A DNA stretch of 64,000 bases, from assembly GCF_014648915.1 (NCBI RefSeq), contig NZ_BMSA01000026.1, positions 92,330 to 156,329 on the forward strand, in the 5' to 3' direction. A program made the position numbers and the translations under genes. The notes below the pieces were generated by a model, which worked only from the letters and a program-made list of their open reading frames with translations, had not been told where the DNA came from and did not search any database. This DNA comes from Streptomyces phaeofaciens. GTDB taxonomy: Bacteria; Actinomycetota; Actinomycetes; Streptomycetales; Streptomycetaceae. Positions 49,410-58,182 of this stretch are shown one piece after another; the first letter of the stretch is position 1; every line of letters begins with the position of its first letter.

Positions 49410-50435
49410 GTGACCGAGACCGCGCCGCGCCCCACCCTGGAGGCCGTGGCTGCCCGGGCCGGGGTCTCCAGGGCCACCGTGTCACGGGTCGTCAACGGCG
49501 GGGACGGTGTCCGGGAGCCGCTCGTGGAGCGGGTGCGGCGGGCCGTGGAGGAACTCGGGTACGTGCCCAACCAGGCCGCGCGCAGCCTGGTGACACGACG
49601 TCACGACGCCGTCGCCGTCGTCATCGCCGAACCGGAGACCCGGGTCTTCGCCGACCCCTTCTTCGCCCTCCAGCTGCGCGGCATCAGCAAGGAACTGACG
49701 GCCCACGACAACCAGCTGGTGCTGCTGCTCACCGAGGGCCGCGACGACCACGCCCGCGTCGCCCGCTACCTGGCCGGCGGCCATGTCGACGGCGCGCTGG
49801 TCTTCTCCCTGCACCTCGACGACCCGCTGCCCGGACTCATCCGGGGCGCCGGGATCCCGACCGTGTTCGGCGGCCGCCCGGGCTGGCACGACGGCGACGA
49901 GGGCGTGGTGTTCGTCGACAGCGACAACCGGGGCGGCGCCCGCGAGGCCGTCCGTCATCTCGCCGGCCTCGGCCGCACCCGTATCGCGCACATCACCGGC
50001 CCCCTCGACCAGACCTCCGCAGCGGACCGGCTCCAGGGGTTCCGGGACGTGCGGGGCGACGCCGACCCGCGCCTCGTCGTGGAGAGCGACTTCACGCCCG
50101 GCGGCGGCGAGCGCGCGATGCGGGAACTCCTCGCCCGCCGCCCCGACGTGGACGCCGTGTTCGCCGCCAACGACCTCGCCGCCTCCGGCGCCCTGCGGGT
50201 CCTGCGCGAACAGGGGCGGAGGGTGCCCGAGGACGTCGCCGTGGTCGGCTTCGACGACATGCTGCCCGTCGCCGAGGGCACCGACCCGCAGCTGACCACG
50301 GTCCGTCAGGACATCGAGGAGATGGGCCGGATCATGGCCCGCCTCCTGCTGCGCCGCCTCGACCCGAGCGGCACCGACGACCCCCCGGCCGGCGTCGTCC
50401 TGCCGACCACCCTGGTGCGCCGCGCCTCGGCCTGA
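49410..50435 (+). CDS. LacI-family transcriptional regulator
   Basis: A 341-aa repressor. The DNA-binding part is TLEAVAARAGVSRATVSRVVNGGDGV near 9-34, with the hinge helix NQAARSLVTRR near 57. A periplasmic-binding-like sugar domain follows (HVDGALVFSLHLDDPL, VFAANDLAASGALRVLREQGRRVPEDVAVVGFDD). GAGGAGG before GTG 49410 supports the start. No sugar transport or hydrolase gene is adjacent, so its target is elsewhere or only itself. Confidence 0.92.
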   Translation: MTETAPRPTLEAVAARAGVSRATVSRVVNGGDGVREPLVERVRRAVEELGYVPNQAARSLVTRRHDAVAVVIAEPETRVFADPFFALQLRGISKELTAHDNQLVLLLTEGRDDHARVARYLAGGHVDGALVFSLHLDDPLPGLIRGAGIPTVFGGRPGWHDGDEGVVFVDSDNRGGAREAVRHLAGLGRTRIAHITGPLDQTSAADRLQGFRDVRGDADPRLVVESDFTPGGGERAMRELLARRPDVDAVFAANDLAASGALRVLREQGRRVPEDVAVVGFDDMLPVAEGTDPQLTTVRQDIEEMGRIMARLLLRRLDPSGTDDPPAGVVLPTTLVRRASA

Positions 50436-50501
50436 ACGCGCGGGGAGGCACGCATCCGCCGCGGCGGGACGCCCGTCCGCCTCAGGACGCCTCAGGACGC
50501 C

Positions 50502-51293
50502 TCAGGACTGCTGCGGCGCGCTCTTGATCACCGCGAAGCGCGCCCCGTACGGGTCGGCCAGCCGGGCCAGCCGGCCGACGCCCTTCACGTCCGCCGCCGG
50601 CATCCGGACCGTGCCGCCCAGCTCCTGCGCGCGGGCGACGAGCCCGTCCACGTCCGTGACCTCGAAGTACGGCAGCCAGTAGGCACCCGACCGCGCCTCG
50701 ACCGGATCGTCGGCCAGCGGCACGATCCCGCCGAAGGCGGCGTCCTCGCCCAGGCCGGCGGGGTTGAGACAGGTGTAGGTGCCGCCGGGGAACGCCGCGG
50801 CGAACGTCTCCAGGCCCAGTGTCGCGTGGTAGAAGGCGGCCGCCGCCGCGATGTCCGGTGTGTACAGCTCGACCCAGCACAGCGAACCGGGATCGCCCGC
50901 CAGGTCCACCCCCTCGGTCCGCCCCGGCTGCCAGAGGCCGAACGGCACCGCGGCCTCGTCGGTGAGGATCGCCATCGTGCCCTCGCCCAGCACGTCCATC
51001 GGCGCGAACACCACCCCGCCGTGCGCCCGCTCGGCGGCCTGGGCCGTCGCGTCCGCGTCCGGCGTCCGGAAGTACACCGTCCACGCCGGCGGGCCCTGTT
51101 CGGACATGGTCTGCATACCCCCCGCCACGGTCTTCCCGTCCAGCTGGAAGAAGCCGTAGCCGCCGGCCTCGGGCCCCGCCGACGCGAACCGCCAGCCGAA
51201 CAGGGCACCGTAGAAGGCGGCGGCGCCGTCGATGTCGGACGTGCCGACGTCGATCCAGTTCGGAGCGCCGTCGACGAAACGGGTGGTGAGCAT
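50502..51293 (-). CDS. VOC-family protein with two glyoxalase-like domains
   Basis: A 263-aa cytosolic protein made of two vicinal-oxygen-chelate repeats: the first from NWIDVGTSDIDGAAAFYGALFGW near 12, the second from CWVELYTPDIAAAAAFYHATLGL near 135. Two-domain proteins of this type are usually annotated as glyoxalase/bleomycin-resistance/hydroxylase-like. The classical metal ligands are not all recognisable, so catalysis is uncertain. Start ATG 51293 directly precedes the first domain. It is divergent from the whiB-like gene with a 279-bp spacer in which I see no gene. Confidence 0.85.
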   Translation of the reverse strand: MLTTRFVDGAPNWIDVGTSDIDGAAAFYGALFGWRFASAGPEAGGYGFFQLDGKTVAGGMQTMSEQGPPAWTVYFRTPDADATAQAAERAHGGVVFAPMDVLGEGTMAILTDEAAVPFGLWQPGRTEGVDLAGDPGSLCWVELYTPDIAAAAAFYHATLGLETFAAAFPGGTYTCLNPAGLGEDAAFGGIVPLADDPVEARSGAYWLPYFEVTDVDGLVARAQELGGTVRMPAADVKGVGRLARLADPYGARFAVIKSAPQQS

Positions 51294-51572
51294 CTTCGCC
51301 CTCCTCACAAGGGTCCCGTTGCCTGCACTGCCGAGTCTCGCATCGCCCACTGACAAGCGCCGCCGGAATGCGGCCACCGGCCCGGCCCGCCCCGCCGTCA
51401 CCGTCGGTCACGGCCGATCTCCCACGGGTTCCGGCGCGTTCCGGCGCGTTCCGCGCGCCGCCGTGCGTACCGGCACCGCGGGAGGCCACCATCGGGGTGG
51501 CCGGAGGGCCCGCGGCGCCACGTATATGCGGCGTTGATCGAACGTTTTTCGCCGCACGGCACGATCCTCGCC

Positions 51573-51815
51573 ATGTACACGGACACGATCCCCACTCCCG
51601 ACCTCACCTGGCAGCGGGAGGCCCTGTGCGCGCAGACCGGGGCGGACTTCTTCTTCCCCGAGCCCGGCAGTTCGGTGCGGGAGGCGAAACTCATCTGCGG
51701 CATGTGCGAGATGCGCGCGGCCTGCCTCGACTACGCTCTCGCCCACGACGAGCGCTTCGGCGTCTGGGGCGGCCTCTCGGAGAAGGAACGGTTGCAGATA
51801 CGACGTGCGCGCTGA
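51573..51815 (+). CDS. WhiB-family iron-sulfur regulator
   Basis: An 80-aa Wbl protein. The four cluster ligands are Cys19, Cys42, Cys45 and Cys51 (ALC...CGMCEMRAAC). The G[VI]WGG turn (GVWGGLSEKER) near 66-76 and the basic tail follow. Wbl proteins bind sigma factors and DNA and sense redox state or control development. ATG 51573 gives the usual family length. The specific Wbl member is not identified. It lies 76 bp upstream of the atypical tRNA genes and on the same strand. Confidence 0.92.
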   Translation: MYTDTIPTPDLTWQREALCAQTGADFFFPEPGSSVREAKLICGMCEMRAACLDYALAHDERFGVWGGLSEKERLQIRRAR

Positions 51816-51873
51816 TGGCCGGCGCCGATCCGGCCCGGCGGAAATCCGGGCGACCGCGTCGCGGGGGTGCGGT

Positions 51874-51879
51874 TAGGAT
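51874..51879 (+). promoter_or_regulatory. Probable -10 element before the tRNA pair
   Basis: TAGGAT matches the Streptomyces -10 consensus and ends 12 bp before the mature 5' end of the first tRNA. Transcription would start about seven bases downstream, leaving a short leader. No good -35 is seen. It would drive the two tRNAs and possibly the SDR and LRR genes behind them. Confidence 0.45.
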
Positions 51880-51891
51880 CCGGGGGCGCCA

Positions 51892-51963
51892 CCGGACGTA
51901 GCGCAGAGGCAGTCGCGCCGGCTTGCCCAGCCGGATACGCCGGTTCGAATCCGGTCGTCCGGG
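51892..51963 (+). tRNA. Atypical tRNA, anticodon GCC (Gly)
   Basis: A 72-nt cloverleaf. The acceptor stem CCGGACG/CGTCCGG is perfect, the D-arm starts TAGCGCAGAGGCAG with a 3-bp stem, the anticodon stem CCGGC/GCCGG holds the loop TTGCCCA, and the T-arm GCCGG/CCGGT holds TTCGAAT. The base after the anticodon is C, not the purine found in nearly all tRNAs. CCA is not encoded. The variable loop is 4 nt. It differs clearly from a standard Streptomyces tRNA-Gly, and shares D- and T-arm sequence with the next tRNA. Confidence 0.75.
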
Positions 51964-51971
51964 CGCGACGG

Positions 51972-52043
51972 GGTCCCGTAGAGCAGAGGCAGACTCGCCG
52001 CCTTGTCAGGGCGGATACGCCGGTTCGAATCCGGTCGGGACCA
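51972..52043 (+). tRNA. Atypical tRNA, anticodon GTC (Asp)
   Basis: Also 72 nt. The acceptor is GGTCCCG/CGGGACC, the D-arm TAGAGCAGAGGCAG with a 3-bp stem, the anticodon stem CCGCC/GGCGG with loop TTGTCAG, and the T-arm is identical to that of the preceding tRNA. Only 8 nt separate the two genes, so they must be cut from one transcript. The ATG of the SDR gene follows 28 nt after its end. CCA is not encoded. Confidence 0.8.
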
Positions 52044-52071
52044 CGAGAACGGCGAGCACGGGGCGGGACGG

Positions 52072-53466
52072 ATGGGCGAGGACACAACGGGGGCGGCGGC
52101 CGGCCCGCCGGTCACCGAGGACGACACGGGGACGGCGGTCCCCGGACCGGTGACCGAGGCGGAACTGGCCGCCTTCCACCAGATCGTGGGCAAGCTGCGG
52201 GCCCTGCCCGTCGACGATCCCGTACGGCTGCGCGCCGAGCAGGTCGCCGCGTCCTTCGCCCGCGACGGACGGCTCCGGCGGCGCAGGACGCGCGGCGCCG
52301 AGATGTCGGCCGCCGACGCCGCCGCGATGGCCGCGACCGCGACCGGCGCCGTGGACCGCCGGGAGGACGCACCCCTCGCGGACGCCGGGCACGGCGGCGT
52401 CTTCCACCGGCCCCGCACCTGCTACGTCTGCAAGTCCCCCTATCGACAGGTCGACACCTTCTATCACCGGCTCTGCCCGGACTGCGCCGCCGACAACACC
52501 GCCCGCCGCGCCCTCGCCACCGAGCTGAGCGGCCGCCGGGCCCTGCTCACCGGCGGCCGGGTGAAGATCGGCTTCCAGCTGGCGCTGATGATGCTGCGCG
52601 ACGGCGCGGAACTCCTCGTCACCTCCCGCTTCCCGCACGACACCGTCCGCCGCTTCCGCGCCGCGCCGGGCAGCGAGAAGTGGCTGGACCGGCTCACCGT
52701 CCTCGCCGTCGACCTGCGCGACCCGCGCCAGGTGCTCGGCCTGTGCGAGGAACTCCGCGCCGAGGGCGAGCCCCTCGACATCCTCGTCAACAACGCCGCC
52801 CAGACCGTGCGCCGCCCCCCGCAGTCGTACGCCCTGCTGGCCGCCGGGGAGTACGACGCGCTGCCGGAGGGAGCGCGGCAGGCGCCGGGCTTCGCCCCGG
52901 TACGGATGCTGGCGAGCGGTGCCGGATCCCTGCCCGCGGTCCTCCGCGAGGCCGACGAGGCCGGTCTGCTGCCCGACCCCGCCCCGGAGAACTCCTGGTC
53001 GGCCCGGCTCGGGGCGCTCGACCCGGCCGAGGTCCTGGAGACCCAGCTCGTCAACGCCCTCGCGCCCGCGCTGCTCTGCGACCGGCTGCTGCCGCTGCTG
53101 CTCGCCTCTCCGCGTCCGCGCCGCTACGTCGTGAACGTGACCGCCGTCGAGGGCCGGTTCGCCGTACGCAACAAGATGCCGGGACACCCGCACACCAACA
53201 TGGCGAAGGCCGCCCTCAACATGCTCACCCGCACCAGCGCCGCCGAACTCGCCGTCCAGGGCGTCCACATGTGCGCCGTCGACACCGGCTGGATCACCGA
53301 CGAGAACCCGGCCCCGAAGAAGTCCCGCATGGCGGGCGCGGGCTTCCGCACCCCGCTCGACATCGTCGACGGAGCGGCCCGCGTCTACGACCCGATCGTG
53401 CGCGGCGAGGCCGGCGACCCGGTGTCGGGCGTGTTTCTCAAGGACTACCGGGAGGCCGAGTGGTGA
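52072..53466 (+). CDS. SDR-fold protein with zinc-ribbon insert, catalytic Tyr missing
   Basis: A 464-aa protein. The first 110 residues are low-complexity/helical. Residues 117-138 form a zinc-ribbon with Cys117, Cys120, Cys135 and Cys138 (CYVC...CPDC). A short-chain dehydrogenase fold follows: cofactor motif TGGRVKIG at 160-167, NNAA at 240-243. In the active site the lysine is kept (Lys379 in NMAKAAL), but the tyrosine four residues earlier is Thr375 and the usual serine region reads VNVTAVEG. It may therefore bind NAD(P) without ordinary redox catalysis. It follows the tRNA pair closely and overlaps the LRR gene. Confidence 0.8.
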   Translation: MGEDTTGAAAGPPVTEDDTGTAVPGPVTEAELAAFHQIVGKLRALPVDDPVRLRAEQVAASFARDGRLRRRRTRGAEMSAADAAAMAATATGAVDRREDAPLADAGHGGVFHRPRTCYVCKSPYRQVDTFYHRLCPDCAADNTARRALATELSGRRALLTGGRVKIGFQLALMMLRDGAELLVTSRFPHDTVRRFRAAPGSEKWLDRLTVLAVDLRDPRQVLGLCEELRAEGEPLDILVNNAAQTVRRPPQSYALLAAGEYDALPEGARQAPGFAPVRMLASGAGSLPAVLREADEAGLLPDPAPENSWSARLGALDPAEVLETQLVNALAPALLCDRLLPLLLASPRPRRYVVNVTAVEGRFAVRNKMPGHPHTNMAKAALNMLTRTSAAELAVQGVHMCAVDTGWITDENPAPKKSRMAGAGFRTPLDIVDGAARVYDPIVRGEAGDPVSGVFLKDYREAEW

Positions 53467-54701
53467 GCGAGGAGCACGCGGAGGCCCGCTCCGGATCCGG
53501 GACCGAACCCGGGACCGAGCCGGAGACCGGGCCGGCGGGGTTCGCCGGAGTGCCGTCCGTCGTGCCCCGCCCGCTCGCCGACCTCGCGCCGCTGCTGGAC
53601 TGGCTGCGCGCCGGGCGTCCGGCGGGGGAACGGCTGGACTTCGCCGCCGGTACGGCACTGCCCGACGGCCGTCTGGACCTGTGCAAGCAGGGCCTCGGAG
53701 CCCGGGGCGCCGCCCTGGTCGCCGAGGCCCTCGCCGACGGCCCCTCGCCGGTACGGCATCTGCTGCTGGGCACCGACGCGCTCGGCGACGACGGCGCCGC
53801 CGCCGTGGCCGGCACCGACGCGCCGGTCGAGACGCTCTACCTCGGCTGCAACGGCATCACCGCGGGCGGCGCCTGCCGGATCGCCGACCAGCTGCGCGCC
53901 TCGCCACAGGTCGTCACCGGTGTCTGGCTCAAGCGCAACCCGCTGGGCGGCGGCGGGGGCCGTGCGGCGGCCGAACTCGTCGAGTCCGTACGGACGCTGC
54001 GCACCCTCGACCTCGTCCAGACCGGTCTCGGCGCGGCCGGTGTCGCCGTGCTCGCCGACGCGCTGCTGGCCGCCGCCGGCCACGGGCGCCGTGTGGAGCG
54101 GCTGTTCGTCGGCGGCAACCCGCTGGGGGAGCGGGGCGCCGAGGCCCTCGCCGCGGTCGTCGAGGCGGGCGCGATCGACGAACTGTACGTCTCCGCCGCC
54201 CGGCTGGGCGACGTCGGCGCCCGCCGCCTCGCCGAGGCCCTGGACCGGGCCCCGTACGGACGGCTCACCCGGCTGTCCGTCGCCAGCAACGGCATCGGAC
54301 CCCGGGCCGCCGCCCGGCTGGCCGCCACGGCCGCCACGGCCGGTGTCACCCTGCTGGATCTCGGCCGGGTCCGGGCCGCGGGCGTGCTGGGCGCGGCCGA
54401 CAACCGGCTCGACCTGGCCGCCGCCGAGACCATCGGGCAGGCCCTGGCGGCCACCGAGCACCGCCTCACCCATCTGGTCCTGCGCCACACGGGCCTGCGC
54501 AGCCGTGAGGCCCACCGCCTCCTCGACCACGCGCCGCACGCCACCACGGCCACCCGCTTCGTCCTCGGCCAGGGCGTCGCCACCAGCATCAAACGCCGGC
54601 TGACCGCGCTCAGCGCCCACCTGCCGCCCCCGGCGGTACCGGCCGACGTCGCCGCCGTCCGCAGCGTGCACCGCACGGCCCCGGCGCAGGACACGGACTG
54701 A
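53463..54701 (+). CDS. Leucine-rich-repeat (RNase inhibitor-like) protein
   Basis: A 412-aa cytosolic protein. From about residue 60 it has some nine repeats of the type VxTLYLGxNGITAGGAxxIAxxL, the RNase-inhibitor/LRR_6 class, built for protein binding. The first 45 residues are acidic and disordered, and the last 40 lack repeats. The GTG start overlaps the SDR stop (GTGA), so the two are made together. Bacterial LRR proteins of this type act as recognition or scaffold proteins. Its partner here is unknown. It is convergent with the MoxR gene. Confidence 0.85.
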   Translation: MSEEHAEARSGSGTEPGTEPETGPAGFAGVPSVVPRPLADLAPLLDWLRAGRPAGERLDFAAGTALPDGRLDLCKQGLGARGAALVAEALADGPSPVRHLLLGTDALGDDGAAAVAGTDAPVETLYLGCNGITAGGACRIADQLRASPQVVTGVWLKRNPLGGGGGRAAAELVESVRTLRTLDLVQTGLGAAGVAVLADALLAAAGHGRRVERLFVGGNPLGERGAEALAAVVEAGAIDELYVSAARLGDVGARRLAEALDRAPYGRLTRLSVASNGIGPRAAARLAATAATAGVTLLDLGRVRAAGVLGAADNRLDLAAAETIGQALAATEHRLTHLVLRHTGLRSREAHRLLDHAPHATTATRFVLGQGVATSIKRRLTALSAHLPPPAVPADVAAVRSVHRTAPAQDTD

Positions 54702-54752
54702 AGGGCCCGCGCCGAAGCCCCGGCGCCGAAGCCCCGGTAGCCGTCGCCGGCC

Positions 54753-56567
54753 TCAGCGCCGTATCCCGGTGAACACCTCGATCCAGAACCGCTCCTGCTG
54801 CTGCGACGCCCCCACCAGATACGTCGCCCGCAGCTTCGCCGGCAGATGGGCCACCAGGCGTGCCACCACCGCGCGGTGCTTGCGCAGCTGGGACAGCTCG
54901 GCGTTGGCGAGGATCTGGTGGACGACATCGCTGTCGTCGCCGCCCTCGGCGGAGTGCTCGGCGGCCCGGCGCAGCCGCGCCTCCCACTGGTCCGCGGCAC
55001 GGGCCAGTTCCCGCAGCCCCGTCACCGGGCGGCCCCGGAGACGGTCGATCAGGGCGCCGAGCGGCACGGGCGCGTACTCGCCGTCGCCGAGATAGACCAG
55101 GCCCATCTCCAGCGGGAGCCCGCGCCGGTGCAGCTTGATCAGCCGCTCCAGCGTCCGCTTGGTGATCCAGGCCCGGCCCTCCTCGTCGATGTCGTGCTTC
55201 CACCACTCCAGCACCGTCTCGGCGTCCGACCCGTACCGGGCCAGCAGCCACTCGTTGGCCGGGATGTCCTCGGGCGCCACCTCCAGCGAGGCCGTGAAAC
55301 GGGTCGCCTGCGCGATGTTGTTCCGCGACACCAGCAGCTTGCGGCCCAGGTGGTACGGCGGATTCTGCACGGCGACCTGGGCCCGCAGGTTCTCGATCCG
55401 CCGCCCGGCCAGCGACCACTCCTGGGTGATCTCCATCAGCTTGGCGAACGCGGCCTTGTCCTTGGGCCGGTTGTACTCGTCCCACACGACGGCCTTGGGC
55501 TCCGGGCCGGTGAACTTCGAGGCCAGGAGGTTGTCCAGGGTGCCGTCCGGCGAGGGCACCGGCGCGCACAGGTCCTCGACGTTGGTCACCGGCAGGGAGA
55601 AGTACAGCGCGTCCCGGCCGAGCCCCTCCCGGACCGTCTCCCGCACCAGCTCCGTCTTGCCGCAGCCGGGCGGCCCCTGAAGCAGCACCGTCCAGCGGTT
55701 GCGCAGCGCCGCCTTCACCACCTGCCGCACGGGGTCCGGGACGGTCGGCGGATTGGCCGCGCCCACCGCCGCGGCGATCCGGTCGAGGATCTCGGCCGTG
55801 CGGTTCGGCCCGGGCCTTCCGTCCGGGCCCGGCTCGGCCAGCCGCAGCCGCTCGCCGTCGATCAGCGGCAGGCCCCAGCGCAGCGGGAACCCCTCCCGCG
55901 CGTTGGCCAGGATGTGGTCGAGGGTGCGCGGGGAGAGCAGCTCGCGCACCGCCGACGGGAGCGACGCCCACAGGGCGAACACCGGGCCCAGGTCCCACGG
56001 CCGGTACGTGGCCGCGAGGTGCCGCCGCCAGGAGGTGTCGTTCGCCGTGATCCGCAGCGTGACCATGCGGTCCAGCAGCGCGAGATCGCCGCGCCGGGCG
56101 GAGGTCTCCGCCGACGACTCGTTGTCGGTGAGGAAGACGCCGACACAGCCCAGTGCGCGCAGATTGTGCTCCCCGAGCGTCCAGTCGCAGGCGATCTGCA
56201 TCAGCTGCGACTGGATGGTGTCGCCCGCCTGGAGCGAGTCGTCGATGAGCAGCACGAACGGCCGCCCGGGCTTCAGCTGGCCCATCACCAGCTGCCGCAG
56301 CACCAGTTCACCGGAGCGCGGGTCCCGCACGGGCGCGTTGACCAGCAGGTCGTCCGGCGTCAGATTGGCCGCGGGCACGTACACCAGGGCGGTGTCCGGG
56401 TGGGCGCGCCCGATGTGCGAGAAGAACGTCGCCGTCTTGCCGATGCCGTGCTCGCCGAAGACCTGGCCGGTCTGCCCCATGTCGATCATCGCGTCGATGA
56501 AGGACTCCAGGCGTGAGGCGGGCGACTGCCGTGCGTCGGTGGGCATGTGCCGCGATTCCGTGGTCAT
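54753..56567 (-). CDS. MoxR-like AAA+ ATPase with two ATPase modules
   Basis: A 604-aa protein. Module one has Walker A GEHGIGKTAT at 38-47 and Walker B VLLIDD at 105-110. Module two has Walker A GPPGCGKTEL at 298-307 and Walker B AVVWDE at 359-364, with the MoxR-type sensor region NPPYHLGRKLLVSRNNIAQATRF. MoxR ATPases remodel partner proteins, usually together with vWA proteins. Its ATG follows directly after the stop of the DUF2201-vWA gene (TAGATG), the classical partner. Double-module MoxR proteins of this size are uncommon. Confidence 0.88.
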   Translation of the reverse strand: MTTESRHMPTDARQSPASRLESFIDAMIDMGQTGQVFGEHGIGKTATFFSHIGRAHPDTALVYVPAANLTPDDLLVNAPVRDPRSGELVLRQLVMGQLKPGRPFVLLIDDSLQAGDTIQSQLMQIACDWTLGEHNLRALGCVGVFLTDNESSAETSARRGDLALLDRMVTLRITANDTSWRRHLAATYRPWDLGPVFALWASLPSAVRELLSPRTLDHILANAREGFPLRWGLPLIDGERLRLAEPGPDGRPGPNRTAEILDRIAAAVGAANPPTVPDPVRQVVKAALRNRWTVLLQGPPGCGKTELVRETVREGLGRDALYFSLPVTNVEDLCAPVPSPDGTLDNLLASKFTGPEPKAVVWDEYNRPKDKAAFAKLMEITQEWSLAGRRIENLRAQVAVQNPPYHLGRKLLVSRNNIAQATRFTASLEVAPEDIPANEWLLARYGSDAETVLEWWKHDIDEEGRAWITKRTLERLIKLHRRGLPLEMGLVYLGDGEYAPVPLGALIDRLRGRPVTGLRELARAADQWEARLRRAAEHSAEGGDDSDVVHQILANAELSQLRKHRAVVARLVAHLPAKLRATYLVGASQQQERFWIEVFTGIRR

Positions 56568-57974
56568 CTACCGCGATCCTGTGGTCACGCGATGGCAGGC
56601 CATCGCCGGGGTGTGGGTCTCGGGCCAGTCGCTGCCGCCCTCGGTGATCAGCCAGATCCAGCGGTCGGGCTCCCTCGGGGTGATCGGCGGCGCGTACCCG
56701 TCGGTGAGGACGATCACCGCGTCCGGACGTACGTCGAAGCGGCGGCCGTTCACCTCCGTGCGGCCCTCCACGTGGTCGGCGACCGCCTGGAAGCTCGTGC
56801 CGCCGCCGCCGTACACGCGCTCGCCCGGTCCGAAGGGCATCACCACGGCGTCGAAGGACAGCCAGTGCGCCTCCACCCCGTCGATCCGGCCGACCAGCTC
56901 GGTGAGCCAGCCCACCACGTGGTCCGGCATCGAGCCCGAGGTGTCGTAGGCGATCACCAGGACCTTCTCGCGCACCGGGCCGCGCCGCGCCAGCATCGGG
57001 TCCTGGCCGAGGGCCGCGAGCAGCGCGCCCCGCTTCTTGGGGTACACCAGCCGCTCGCCGTCGCGCAGCTTCGAGCCGAGCACGTCGACCAGCCAGCGCT
57101 GCCACCAGTCGACCGTCCGGGTGCGCGGGGTCTCGCCGCGCAGCATGCCGGCCCCGAGCCGGCCCCAGAGCCGGGCGGCCCGCGGCGAGTCGCCCTCGGT
57201 GCGGCCCATCAGGTCGAGCAGCTCACGCTCCGCCCCGGTGTGTCCCCGGCGGGCCGCCAGCAGGGAGTTGAGCAGCGCCGAGGACGTCACCGCGTCGACG
57301 GTCTCCTGGTCGGCGGGGACCCCGCCGTCCGCCAGGTGCAGGCACAGCCGTGGCTCCGGGACCGGCGGGTGCCGCATCCGCTTCAGCTCGCCGTACACCC
57401 GCAGATCCGTCTCGGTGAACGCCTGGTGGGCCACCGGCTCCAGCCCATGGGCCGTCAGATCCTCGACGTAGGCGTCGTAGACCCGCCGCGGGTCGACGCC
57501 CGTCGGCCTGCCGTTCAGCAGGGGCAGGCTCTCGCGGCCGAGCCTGACCAGCGCCACATGGTTGATGGACACCTCGGCGGCCAGTTCGAACACCGGGTCC
57601 TCGCGCAGTTCCGGGGCGGCCAGCAGATGCCGGTGAACGAGATGGCGGGCCTCGTGGAACAGGACGAACTTGACGCCCTCCAGGCCGAGTCCGACGAAGA
57701 ACGCCGGGTTGTAGAGCAGCAGGCAGCTGCCGTCGCCCGAGGCCACCACGGCCGCCGTGTCCACCGCCGTGGTCGGGATCTGGTGGTGGCACTTGGCGTA
57801 CAGCCAGGACGCCACCGCGGACTCGGTCAGTCCGAAGTCCAGCAGCGCGGCCTCCTTCAGCCGCCGCGCCTCCTCGACGACCTCCGGATCCGCCGGACGG
57901 TACGCTTCCAGCGCTCTGCGGTCGGCGAGGTCCACCACCGCAAGACGCCGCCGCTCCGGCTCCCCGTACGCCAT
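56568..57974 (-). CDS. DUF2201 putative metallopeptidase with vWA domain
   Basis: A 468-aa cytosolic protein. The N-terminal half has the zinc motif HEARH at 107-111 (an HExxH) and further His at 114 and 116, typical of DUF2201. The C-terminal half is a vWA-like domain with a complete metal site: Asp344, Ser346, Ser348 (DTSGS), Thr393 in GGGGTSF and Asp425 in LTDGY. MoxR/DUF2201 pairs are widespread, and they are thought to act as a chaperone-peptidase or assembly unit, but the substrate is unknown. The start is ATG 57974. About 100 bp away a tRNA-like gene is transcribed in the opposite direction. Confidence 0.88.
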   Translation of the reverse strand: MAYGEPERRRLAVVDLADRRALEAYRPADPEVVEEARRLKEAALLDFGLTESAVASWLYAKCHHQIPTTAVDTAAVVASGDGSCLLLYNPAFFVGLGLEGVKFVLFHEARHLVHRHLLAAPELREDPVFELAAEVSINHVALVRLGRESLPLLNGRPTGVDPRRVYDAYVEDLTAHGLEPVAHQAFTETDLRVYGELKRMRHPPVPEPRLCLHLADGGVPADQETVDAVTSSALLNSLLAARRGHTGAERELLDLMGRTEGDSPRAARLWGRLGAGMLRGETPRTRTVDWWQRWLVDVLGSKLRDGERLVYPKKRGALLAALGQDPMLARRGPVREKVLVIAYDTSGSMPDHVVGWLTELVGRIDGVEAHWLSFDAVVMPFGPGERVYGGGGTSFQAVADHVEGRTEVNGRRFDVRPDAVIVLTDGYAPPITPREPDRWIWLITEGGSDWPETHTPAMACHRVTTGSR

Positions 57975-58075
57975 GTCCCGCCCCCCCGTGCCCCATTTGC
58001 CGTGCTTACCCCGTGGCTCATTGGTACCAGGCCCCACCGACAACGGGCCAAGGCATTACGCTCGGCGGCAAGGGC

Positions 58076-58147
58076 GGGGCCGTAGCGCAGAGGCAGGCGC
58101 ACCGGTCTCCAAAACCAGAGCACGCTGGTTCGAATCCAGCCGCCCCG
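58076..58147 (+). tRNA. Degenerate tRNA, anticodon CCA (Trp)
   Basis: A 72-nt cloverleaf with the D-arm TAGCGCAGAGGCAG, the anticodon loop CTCCAAA and T-arm GCTGG/CCAGC around TTCGAAT. The anticodon stem CCGGT/ACCAG has a C-A mismatch. The acceptor arm is irregular: GGGGC pairs with GCCCC, then C81 is unpaired, then G-C. Pairing extends outward to nine bases, 58072-58080 with 58142-58150. It shares D-arm and T-loop with the two tRNAs near 51.9 kb. It may be functional, a tRNA-like RNA, or decayed. Confidence 0.65.
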
Positions 58148-58182
58148 CCCCCTCGCCCCGCCCCGCCGTCGCCCCCGGGCGC

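Noticed and set aside
51892..52043. The tRNA pair as an integration site of a mobile element
   Set aside because: No integrase, excisionase or repeated tRNA 3' end is seen within the window on either side.
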